From Dysosmobacter segnis (GTDB lineage Bacteria > Bacillota > Clostridia > Oscillospirales > Oscillospiraceae), in contig NZ_JACOQI010000004.1 of the NCBI RefSeq assembly GCF_014297285.1, positions 121,758 to 185,757 on the forward strand: a stretch of 64,000 nucleotides of DNA, written 5' to 3'. Positions 57,622 through 64,000 of this stretch are shown one piece after another; positions within the stretch are counted from its first letter, which is position 1, and every line of letters begins with the position of its first letter. The notes beneath the pieces are model-generated. The model saw only the letters and a list, made by a program, of their open reading frames with translations. It ran no database searches and was not told the DNA's origin. The translations under genes and the position numbers were made by a program.

Positions 57622-57716
57622 TTTATCTTGTGCTAAAATCGAACGGCCTTCGCCACCTGAAAAACCTTCCTGTAAAGTTCGGTTTTTCACTCAAAACTGT
57701 TCCCGCAAATATCGCC

Positions 57717-58192
57717 CAAAAGTTGCCGCCGCAAGTTCCATATCAAACCATTTTTCATCACGATTTTCAACTTCTCGCACAAACGGCCCACGTTCGCTTT
57801 CACGGGTGAAAGCGGGTACACACTCGGCTTACGGAGAAAGATTGCACACAACGGCTTACACGCCGAAACAGGGGCCTTCCCTTCTGCGGGCACAGCGTGG
57901 CTTTGCGCTGCCAACAGAATTGCTCTGAACGCCGCATTTGCAACCCCTGATTCCACCGTGCTTTTATATACATACATTTCCCGGTTCTCTGTGAACCCCC
58001 ACTATCAGCAGACGAGAAAAATCCGGCAAAGCTGCCGCCATAAATTTTATCCCCAACTGTTTCTTGTCGCGTTTTCAACTTCTCCCACAAATGGCCCACG
58101 TTCGCTTTCACAGGCGAAAGAGGGTATACACACTCGGCTTTGCTCAAAGGATCGCACACAAGGGCTTACACGGCGAAACACGGACCTTCCGG
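57717..58192. repeat. Imperfect direct repeat of about 165 bases
   Basis: Copy A is about 57717-57885 and copy B about 58028-58192. Best-matching block: TTTTCAACTTCTC, then GCCCACGTTCGCTTTCAC, then ACACACTCGGC, then GCACACAA.GGCTTACAC. The spacer between them contains no gene. Confidence 0.85.
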
Positions 58193-58508
58193 ACGGGGGG
58201 GGGTATCACTACCCTCGACACGTACTGCACGTTCACGAACATCCCCGGGCCGGGTGTCAAAACGGCGTACTTTGCTGCTTTGGGATCTTGGCCGGGAGGT
58301 GCTCTCGAAGGACACAGAAAGCCTACGGGACAGCGATGTGCTTATGCACGTCGCTGTCCCGAGGCGTCGCGGCCCCGCTGGGCTGCGTGATCCAGTGAGT
58401 GCGCTATTGATTATGTGGTGAGCATGATTTACTACGCATCGCCCACCTCTCTATTGGTGGTTTCCACTCACTGCTATCCAGGCAATAGTATAAGCCCATA
58501 TCAGTCAC

Positions 58509-58553
58509 AGCCGTCCGCAGGAGTATCCGAACTCCTGTGGGCGGCTTTTTCTT
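58509..58553 (+). terminator. Terminator upstream of the R-M cassette
   Basis: A 15-bp stem (GCCGTCCGCAGGAGT with ACTCCTGTGGGCGGC, two G-U pairs) and TTTTT on the plus strand. It insulates the R-M cassette from upstream transcription. Confidence 0.85.
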
Positions 58554-58587
58554 TGCAGAGGACATCTCACGTTCTGAGGAGATTATC

Positions 58588-58616
58588 TTGCGAACATTGT
58601 CGTTTTGTGCTATAAT
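58588..58616 (+). promoter_or_regulatory. Promoter of the R-M cassette
   Basis: TTGCGA (58588-58593) and TATAAT (58611-58616), 17-base spacing, about 30 bases before the HTH gene. Confidence 0.85.
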
Positions 58617-58649
58617 ATAATCAGTCTAAATTTGGAACGGAGAATTGCA

Positions 58650-58871
58650 ATGCCTATTTCCTACGATAAGCTCTGGAAGCTACTGATTGATAAGAAAATG
58701 AACCGGACAGATTTGAAAGACGCCTCCGGTATCAGCTTCAATGTGCTTGCCAAGATGGGAAAAAACGAATTTGTCTCTATGGAAAGCCTGCATAAGATTT
58801 GCTTGACGCTCAAATGTGATGTAGGAGACATCATGGAGTTCGTTGATGAAGGAGATATAGAACAGTCATGA
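58650..58871 (+). CDS. Small XRE/YozG-like HTH regulator
   Basis: A 73-residue helix-turn-helix protein (PISYDKLWKLLIDKKMNRTD, then LKDASGISFNVLAKMGKNEF). First gene of the R-M cassette, overlapping the methyltransferase start by ATGA, so it may act as a controller that times methylase before nuclease (inference). The start at 58650 is after GGAGAATTGCA. Confidence 0.88.
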   Translation: MPISYDKLWKLLIDKKMNRTDLKDASGISFNVLAKMGKNEFVSMESLHKICLTLKCDVGDIMEFVDEGDIEQS

Positions 58872-59890
58872 TTTCAATCGAACTACACAGGAGTGAAAAG
58901 AAAATGCAGCAACCGTTGACTTGTGTTGAAATATGCGCTGGTGCTGGTGGGCAGGCTTTGGGGCTTGCAATGGCGGGCTTTGTCCATGTTGCGCTTGTCG
59001 AGTATGAAGAAGATTACTGCAAGGTATTAAAGCAGAATCGCCCGGAGTGGAACGTCATTTGCGCAGATGTTCACGATTTTGACGGACGCCCATACCACGG
59101 TGTCGATCTGCTGGCTGGCGGCGTTCCTTGCCCGCCTTTCTCCGTTGCAGGAAAGCAGCTCGGTCAGGAAGACGAAAGAGACCTTTTCCCGGAGGCCATT
59201 CGGCTTATCAAAGAAATTCAACCGCGTGCTGTCATGCTTGAAAATGTCCGTGGCTTTCTTGATCCGGGCTTTGATGAATACCGCAACCACATTTTCACGT
59301 CGATTCAAAAGCTCGGTTATGTAACCCATATCAAGCTCTTGAACGCCTCTGATTATGGTGTTCCACAGCTACGTCCCAGAGTGGTTATCATCGGCATTCG
59401 GAAGGATCAGATTGGAGCATTTGCCTATCCTGATGAACGGCCAGACAGCGCCACGACTGTTGGCGATACGCTCCGTGATTTGATGGCACAGAACGGATGG
59501 GAAGGTGCAAAGCGGTGGGCATCTAATGCAAACCGGATCGCTCCGACCCTTGTAGGCGGCTCCAAGAAGCATGGTGGTCCCGATCTTGGTCCCACACGCG
59601 CCCGTAATGCATGGGCAGAGCTTGGCGTAGATGGCCGAGGAATTGCAAACGAAGCACCGGCTCCCGGATTTGAGGGTATGCCCCGGTTGACAAGCCGGAT
59701 GATGGCACGGATTCAAGGTTTTCCCGATACATGGACGTTTGGAAATCGGAAAACTGTAGCCTGCAGGATGATTGGAAATGCATTCCCGCCCCCGGTTGCC
59801 CGGGCAGTTGGAGAAAAAATAAAGGAGTGTTTGGAGCATGGATGCATTGATAGCAAACGCGAGATTCCACTTTCACAAGCAGTTGTTTGA
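58868..59890 (+). CDS. DNA (cytosine-5-)-methyltransferase
   Basis: Modification enzyme of the cassette. The 340 residues show m5C motifs in order: I CAGAGGQALG, IV GGVPCPPFSVAG with the catalytic Cys, VI LENVRGF, VIII QLRPRVVIIG, and IX/X RMMARIQGFPDTW and IGNAFPPPVARAVG. With its NgoMIV-like partner it should methylate GCCGGC (inference). An ATG at 58904, 9 bases after AGGAG and just before motif I, is an alternative start. Confidence 0.95.
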   Translation: MISIELHRSEKKMQQPLTCVEICAGAGGQALGLAMAGFVHVALVEYEEDYCKVLKQNRPEWNVICADVHDFDGRPYHGVDLLAGGVPCPPFSVAGKQLGQEDERDLFPEAIRLIKEIQPRAVMLENVRGFLDPGFDEYRNHIFTSIQKLGYVTHIKLLNASDYGVPQLRPRVVIIGIRKDQIGAFAYPDERPDSATTVGDTLRDLMAQNGWEGAKRWASNANRIAPTLVGGSKKHGGPDLGPTRARNAWAELGVDGRGIANEAPAPGFEGMPRLTSRMMARIQGFPDTWTFGNRKTVACRMIGNAFPPPVARAVGEKIKECLEHGCIDSKREIPLSQAVV

Positions 59891-60713
59891 AACCAACACA
59901 CTGACGTTGACCACGGCAGGTATCGCATCCAATGCAGACACCAGCAGCCGCGGCTCAAAGGCGATTGCGCGGAGGATCGTTGACATTCTTGTGGAGGAAC
60001 AGCATCATGCTGTCTCCACGGTTGACAAAATTTCCGGGCAGACTCTCGGAAAGCAATTTGAAACGCTGACAATGGAGTTCCTGCGTGAAACCTTTCCCTA
60101 TTTGCAGAACCTCCGTCCCGGAAACTGGACAATTCTTCAGCTCGGCAATAACAACAAACTAAAAACAAGCGATTTTGCGCAGTACGAGCATCTTGCTTAC
60201 TTAAATGCGCTTACGACACAGAACGCACAGTTGGCTGCTGCACTCGGGAATGATTACCTCGTTGCACCTGACGTTGTTGTTTACCGCGATCTCTATGAGG
60301 ACAGTGAGATCAATGCCGCTCAGCCCATTGTTGATGACGAAATCTGCAAGATGGCTGATATTCGGAAGTCTAACGGCGGCAAGCCCATTCTTCATGCGAG
60401 TGTTTCTGCAAAGTACACGATGCGTAGCGACCGCGCACAGAACAGCCGCACAGAGGCATTGAACCTGATCCGCAACCGAAAGGGACATTTGCCGCACATC
60501 GTTGTTGTGACGGCTGAGCCTATGCCGAATCGCTTGGCATCTCTTGCGCTCGGCACTGGCGATATTGACTGCGTATATCACTTTGCACTCTATGAACTGA
60601 TCCGAGCAGTTAAAGAGGCGGGGTCTGAGGATGCGGTAGAAACGCTGGAAACCTTGGTGCAGGGCAAGCGGCTGAAGGATATTTCCGATCTGCCGCTGGA
60701 TTTGTCTGTGTAG
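59838..60713 (+). CDS. Type II restriction endonuclease, NgoMIV family (predicted site GCCGGC)
   Basis: A 291-residue homologue of NgoMIV, which cuts G^CCGGC as a tetramer. The match is recognisable along the length, strongest at NRKGHLPHIVVVTAEPMPNR and GTGDIDCVYHFALYELIRA and at the end GKRLKDISDLPLDLSV. Catalytic residues correspond: Asp145, Ser190-x-Lys192, Glu206; the base-reading stretch RSDR is at 196-199. NgoMIV has SCK; here it is SAK. Overlaps the methylase by 53 bases. Confidence 0.93.
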   Translation: MDALIANARFHFHKQLFETNTLTLTTAGIASNADTSSRGSKAIARRIVDILVEEQHHAVSTVDKISGQTLGKQFETLTMEFLRETFPYLQNLRPGNWTILQLGNNNKLKTSDFAQYEHLAYLNALTTQNAQLAAALGNDYLVAPDVVVYRDLYEDSEINAAQPIVDDEICKMADIRKSNGGKPILHASVSAKYTMRSDRAQNSRTEALNLIRNRKGHLPHIVVVTAEPMPNRLASLALGTGDIDCVYHFALYELIRAVKEAGSEDAVETLETLVQGKRLKDISDLPLDLSV

Positions 60714-60779
60714 CTATATATGGAAGGAATAATAGACGCCATGAACAAGCAACCGTAAAGAAGGAAGTGGGGGAAGCTA

Positions 60780-61535
60780 ATGAATTTTTCATACTACGAC
60801 TTTGGGTATCTTGAAAAGGGTAAAATAGTTGAGGTTCAATTATCCGCAGCTGCAAATGTGCGGCTAATGGACTCGACAAATTATTCCAACTACAAAAATG
60901 GTAGAAAGCACAGATATTACGGTGGCTATGTCACGAGAAGTCCATACAGAATCACAGTTCCCTCAGCAGGCCACTGGTATCTTACTATTGATTTAGGCGG
61001 GTATTCTGGAACAGTTAGACACAATGCCAGAGTTTTGTCTGGTATGTTACCCATTGCAAGAGAACAACTTCCGCTTGTTCAAGAGAAAAACCTATATATC
61101 GATATCAGCGATACAAATAAGGAATATGACGTTTTTATTTCTCATGCATCAGAAGATAAAGATAGTGTTGTTCGTCCATTGGCACTTGCTTTGAAAGAAA
61201 AGGGTGTCAATGTTTGGTATGACGAGTTTGAACTGAAAATTGGAGATAGCCTGAGAAGGAAAATTGACCAAGGTCTGTCAAAGAGTAAGTTTGGTATAGT
61301 CGTTATTTCTCGATCCTTTATAAAAAAAGGATGGACAAACTATGAATTGGACGGTTTGATGACAAAAGCTATTTCTGGACAACAGATATTACTTCCAATT
61401 TGGCATGATATTACCAAACAAGAGGTAATTGATTATAGCCCTTCGCTGGCAGATAAGGTTGCAAGGAATACGAGTCAAGAAACAGTAGAAGAGATTGCAA
61501 GTGAAGTTGCCGAGTTAATACACTCTTCGATTTAG
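60780..61535 (+). CDS. DUF1883-TIR domain protein
   Basis: A 251-residue two-domain protein. Residues 1-90 are DUF1883 (MNFSYYDFGYLEKGKIVEVQ; NVRLMDSTNYSNYKNGRKHR; PYRITVPSAGHWYLTIDLGG). Residues 115-250 are a TIR domain (EYDVFISHASEDKDSVVRPL) with the catalytic-type Glu189 in NYELDGL. TIR domains hydrolyse NAD+ or make cyclic ADP-ribose signals. AT-rich relative to the chromosome; first gene of the TIR cassette; GGGGGAAGC upstream. Confidence 0.92.
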   Translation: MNFSYYDFGYLEKGKIVEVQLSAAANVRLMDSTNYSNYKNGRKHRYYGGYVTRSPYRITVPSAGHWYLTIDLGGYSGTVRHNARVLSGMLPIAREQLPLVQEKNLYIDISDTNKEYDVFISHASEDKDSVVRPLALALKEKGVNVWYDEFELKIGDSLRRKIDQGLSKSKFGIVVISRSFIKKGWTNYELDGLMTKAISGQQILLPIWHDITKQEVIDYSPSLADKVARNTSQETVEEIASEVAELIHSSI

Positions 61536-61612
61536 TTTATATAAATCCATTTAAAACGGTAGTAGCCTCCTAATTCACAACATACAAATCGAGTTTTTCG
61601 AGGAGGAGAACA

Positions 61613-62170
61613 ATGACGTTTTATCCAAATAGAAAAGTCTTTATTTCATACTACCACGGTGATCAAACTGCGGTTAATAAATTTGTCCAAGATTTTTCGG
61701 ATGTATTTATTGCAAAGACTGTTGGAGTAAAGGATGGGGACTTTGCCTTTGATAGCACCAATCCTCAATATATTATGAGAAAAATTCGAGAAAACAAGCT
61801 GCAGGATTCCACTGTTACTATTGTGCTTGTAGGCTCATGCACACATAGCAGAAGATATGTTGACTGGGAAGTTAAAGCATCCCTTCAGCAAGGTGCCACA
61901 CTACCCAATGGGCTTATCGCAATCAATCTTCCCTATATGGGGAGCGAAGGTGCATTACCTGAACGTGTTTCTGAAAATGTCAAGAGAGATGCCAATGGGA
62001 ACGAAGTGGGCTATGCAAGATACTATGTCTATCCAGATTCCAAGCAAAAACTATATGATTGGATAGAAGATGCTTATGCAGCACGAACGACCAGATCAAA
62101 TCTTATTAAAAACCCAAATGAAATGATGCATTACAACGCAAAATGTAGGCGCCATGGCGTAACACATTAG
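61613..62170 (+). CDS. ThsB-like TIR protein (DUF1863)
   Basis: A 185-residue TIR-like protein of the class used as sensor/signal enzyme (ThsB) in Thoeris defence. Seen: KVFISYYHGDQTAVNKFVQD, TVTIVLVGSCTHSRRYVDWE with conserved Glu86, and YPDSKQKLYDWIEDAY. In Thoeris, ThsB makes a cyclic ADP-ribose isomer that activates ThsA; no ThsA is found next to it. GAGGAGGAG precedes the start; 77 bases after the previous gene. Confidence 0.9.
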   Translation: MTFYPNRKVFISYYHGDQTAVNKFVQDFSDVFIAKTVGVKDGDFAFDSTNPQYIMRKIRENKLQDSTVTIVLVGSCTHSRRYVDWEVKASLQQGATLPNGLIAINLPYMGSEGALPERVSENVKRDANGNEVGYARYYVYPDSKQKLYDWIEDAYAARTTRSNLIKNPNEMMHYNAKCRRHGVTH

Positions 62171-62220
62171 GAGAGTGTGTGAATAAAGCTGATTCCAGTC
62201 TTGGGCTCTTTCGAAAGATA

Positions 62221-62243
62221 CAAAGTGACAAAGTGACAAAGTG
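62221..62243 (+). repeat. 8-bp tandem repeats at the start of the third TIR gene
   Basis: CAAAGTGA at 62221-62228 and 62229-62236, followed by a partial third copy CAAAGTG (62237-62243). The unit is not a multiple of three, so gain or loss changes the reading frame between an upstream GTG (62179) and the TIR domain. Confidence 0.9.
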
Positions 62244-62765
62244 TGCGTGTTTATTTCGCATAAAAAAGAAAATCAACATATTGCTATCGAACTTGGTAAA
62301 TATTTGACTGAACAATTGGACGTTGACATTTATCTTGATCTTTTTGATTCCGAATTAAGAGAAGCAGTATCAGTTGAAAATGACGCTAAGATTGTAGCAT
62401 CAGTAATAAATGGGCTGAAGTTGAGTCAAATATTGCTCTGCATTATCTCAGATAAGACAGGACTGTCTTGGTGGATTCCTTACGAAATCGGTATGGCCGA
62501 TAATGCTGGCATTAAAATTGCGTCAATAAAGACAAAGAATATTGACGATTTTCCATCTTTTCTGAAAATCAAAACGGCACTAAATAATCTCACTGAACTC
62601 ACTGAGTTTATTCTAAAGAACGGCAAGTATGGTTCAGCTTTTTATTCAGATCAACATAGAAACGGCCTTCTGCAAAGAATTACTGGCAGTCTTAATCAAT
62701 ATTTTGAGCAGGAATTCTACTGTACACTAAGATTGGAATGGGTTATATGGATATTATCTCTGTAA
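62241..62765 (+). CDS. Third TIR-like protein, possibly phase-variable
   Basis: A 174-residue TIR-like protein, VFISHKKENQHIAIELGKYL, with the conserved Glu82 in WWIPYEIGMADNAG. The annotated GTG at 62241 has no good ribosome site and falls inside the 8-bp repeat. A GTG at 62179 after AGGAGAG opens a frame (NKADSSLGLFRKIQSDKV) that would run straight into VCVFISHKKEN if one 8-base repeat were lost. As it stands, the gene is probably off or weakly translated. Overlaps the next gene by 28 bases. Confidence 0.8.
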   Translation: MCVFISHKKENQHIAIELGKYLTEQLDVDIYLDLFDSELREAVSVENDAKIVASVINGLKLSQILLCIISDKTGLSWWIPYEIGMADNAGIKIASIKTKNIDDFPSFLKIKTALNNLTELTEFILKNGKYGSAFYSDQHRNGLLQRITGSLNQYFEQEFYCTLRLEWVIWILSL

Positions 62766-63367
62766 AATTTGAAGGATGGCAAAATATCGTTGTATCTTTC
62801 AACTGGATAGCTATTATCATTCTTTTTCTGCTCATATTATTCATATCATTAGGGATAACGTGGATACATAAAAAATCAATCCTTAAGACTGTGACAATTG
62901 AAGAAGCAACTATTGGAATAGGCAACAGCAGCGTGACCATTAAATATGATGGCTGCATAAAAGAAATCGCATACAAAATCTGGATTGAATTGACCACAAG
63001 AAAAATTGGTCTCAAGTTTGATGAGAAATACGACATTATCAGTGAGATTTACGATTCGTGGTATGAAGCGTTCAAGGTTATCAGGACGCTTCTCGCAAAT
63101 ATTCCTGCGAATAGAATTAGTGATGCCAAGGGCTTAATCGATATAACCACAAAAGTTCTAAACAATGGTCTAAGACCTCATTTGACTGCGTGGCAAGCAA
63201 AGTATAGGGCTTGGTACAACAGCACCTTATCTGACGCAACGGCAACTCCACAAGAAATACAGAGAACGTATCCTGAATATCAGCCGTTGGTTGATGATTT
63301 GAAAAAAACCAATGATATTATGATAAAATATGCAGATGAACTCAAACGATTAATTGACTATGAATAA
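62738..63367 (+). CDS. Single-pass membrane protein linked to the TIR cassette
   Basis: A 209-residue protein with one N-terminal membrane segment (about 20-43, IIILFLLILFISLGITWI), a beta-rich stretch (EEATIGIGNSSVTIKYDGCI) and a long helical C-terminal half (LRPHLTAWQAKYRAWYNSTL). No enzyme motif recognised. Translationally coupled to the third TIR gene, it is a candidate membrane effector or anchor (inference). ATG at 62747 is an alternative start. Confidence 0.75.
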   Translation: MGYMDIISVKFEGWQNIVVSFNWIAIIILFLLILFISLGITWIHKKSILKTVTIEEATIGIGNSSVTIKYDGCIKEIAYKIWIELTTRKIGLKFDEKYDIISEIYDSWYEAFKVIRTLLANIPANRISDAKGLIDITTKVLNNGLRPHLTAWQAKYRAWYNSTLSDATATPQEIQRTYPEYQPLVDDLKKTNDIMIKYADELKRLIDYE

Positions 63368-63730
63368 TTAGTGCTTACTGAACGGCGCAAAAAAGCTCGG
63401 AAACCATTGAAAACACTGGGAAACGCAAGGGTAATATGGTATAATATCTGCAAAGGGATTCAGGAGTTCTAAAGAAAAAGTTTGCAGGTGATGAAGATGT
63501 ATATTCTGTCAAGAAACCCGCTTTGCTGCATGAGAGCGCCGCTTTGTTGTATGAAGGCATTCTGCCTGCAGCAAACAGAAAACGAGGATCACGTTTTGAC
63601 CCACGCCGTGACCCACGAACAGAAAAACCGGGGCGGAAACAACGGAGAAAAGCGTATCTGCGGGTGGGGAAATCACGCGGCAAACCCGCTTTATTCTCCC
63701 AAAATTCGGCAGAAGGCATCCCTATCGAAT
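63368..63730. other. Right end of the island, no gene called
   Basis: About 360 bases. It contains TATAAT (63440-63445) without a good -35, and two copies of TGACCCAC (63597-63604 and 63609-63616), a motif also found at both attachment repeats. Short open frames here have no recognisable product. Confidence 0.6.
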
Positions 63731-63880
63731 CTTCACACGCATGAGGCCACTGGTTCGAGTCCAGTAGTCTCCACCAAAAATCACCGGAATCGCTTGATTC
63801 CGGTGATTTTATTTCGTAATTCGCAACTTTTTATGGCACTTAATTTTTTCCGTTTCTTCAAGACTCACACGCTGACCCAC
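63731..63880 (+). repeat. Right attachment repeat (attR)
   Basis: A copy of the tRNA-Val 3' half (from CTTCACACGC through the encoded CCA) plus 104 bases that also resemble the left repeat. It includes the hairpin AATCACCGGAATC/GATTCCGGTGATT and ends in TGACCCAC (63873-63880). Confidence 0.9.
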
Positions 63881-63991
63881 AGATAAGGTAAAATAAGTTG
63901 CGCAAATTGAAAATCGCATAAAAGAAGACATAGCTTGCAGGCTCTGGTAGAATGAAGTAACCACACACCATTCGAAAGGAGCAAGCAAACT

Positions 63992-64000
63992 ATGTCCGAG
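63992..64000 (+). CDS. Start of a further gene, cut by the window
   Basis: ATG TCC GAG after AAAGGAGCAAGC (63976-63987). Only three codons are visible; product unknown. Confidence 0.4.

Larger units (their letters stand above)
57139..58649. other. Gene-free region of the island with structured repeats
   Basis: About 1.5 kb between the integrase and the R-M cassette. I find no credible gene: the open frames are repeats of each other read antisense (both give VYPLSPVKANVG). It holds a 165-base imperfect duplication, two adjacent perfect hairpins, a run of nine G (58195-58203), a terminator and the R-M promoter. Confidence 0.7.
55762..63880. mobile_element. Genomic island (about 8 kb) integrated at tRNA-Val
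   Basis: Bounded by direct repeats: 55762-55813 is identical to 63731-63782 (52 bases, the tRNA 3' half plus 6 bases), and similarity continues to 55911/63880 with about 12 mismatches in 150. The repeat unit distance is 7969 bases. The integrase reads toward attL; cargo is an R-M cassette and a TIR cassette. No conjugation or phage structural genes are seen, so it would need a helper to move between cells. Confidence 0.9.

Noticed and set aside
57687..58159. Two minus-strand open frames sharing VYPLSPVKANVG
   Set aside because: They are the duplicated non-coding unit read antisense; no ribosome site and similarity follows the DNA repeat, not a protein.
58195..58203. Nine-G run as a phase-variation tract
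   Set aside because: It lies in a region without a credible gene, so slippage would have no obvious reading-frame effect.
57139..58649. CRISPR array
   Set aside because: The region has only two long imperfect repeat copies, with no short regularly spaced repeats and no cas genes.
63482..63886. Open frames crossing the right attachment repeat
   Set aside because: They read through the tRNA copy (giving HTHEATGSSPVVSTKN), a common false gene at tRNA ends.

Overview
The window spans the replication-origin region of a GC-rich Firmicute, most likely a gut Clostridium of the Oscillospiraceae (Oscillibacter/Flavonifractor/Dysosmobacter type). Reasons: rpmH-rnpA-yidD-yidC-khpB diverges from dnaA-dnaN-yaaA-recF-remB-gyrB-gyrA; there are Firmicute genes (RemB, RicT, DivIVA, SepF, ThiT, type III glutamine synthetase, pyruvate phosphate dikinase, GlgC/GlgD pair); promoters are of sigma-A type and genes are densely packed. 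The genus call is inference.

Layout. 1-4.6 kb (minus strand): 5' part of glyS behind a T-box leader, then khpB, yidC, yidD, rnpA, rpmH. 4.8-14.6 kb (plus): dnaA, oriC with five identical DnaA boxes, dnaN, a small membrane gene, yaaA, recF, remB, gyrB, gyrA. 14.7-27 kb: mixed housekeeping genes (ppdK, TPP-riboswitch thiT, Cof phosphatase, ricT, holB, an XRE/DUF3169 pair, a dicarboxylate/amino-acid symporter, an Asp/Glu-type racemase, a TauE exporter). 27.2-35.9 kb: glycogen operon glgB-glgC-glgD-glgA-glgP. 36-37 kb: sdpR/sdpI pair with two matching operators. 37-46.3 kb: glnN, a DUF1846 gene, miaA-hfq, and a cell-division cluster (HlyD-like, yggS, sepF, divIVA) followed by a HAD gene. 46.5-51.6 kb: XRE regulator, MBOAT acyltransferase, SGNH/DltD-like protein, lepA. 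51.9-55.4 kb: a large secreted phosphodiester glycosidase with SLH anchors, and a ferredoxin. 55.5-55.8 kb: tRNA-Met, tRNA-Glu, tRNA-Val.

Accessory region. From the 3' half of tRNA-Val(CAC) to a second copy of that half at 63.73 kb lies a roughly 8 kb genomic island. It carries a tyrosine integrase, a 1.5 kb gene-free stretch with an internal duplication and strong hairpins, a restriction-modification cassette (small HTH regulator, m5C methyltransferase, close homologue of the GCCGGC-cutting NgoMIV enzyme), and a visibly AT-rich cassette of three different TIR-domain proteins plus a single-pass membrane protein. No ThsA-type effector is seen. The third TIR gene is split from a plausible start by three 8-bp tandem repeats, which suggests phase variation. 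This TIR cassette is the best candidate for an undescribed defence system.

A second unusual theme is gene-tail duplication: recF and lepA are each followed by a second partial copy of their own 3' end after a short GC-rich spacer. Nearly all coding differences between the copies are synonymous, which points to replacement or insertion events that renewed the 3' end of the target gene.
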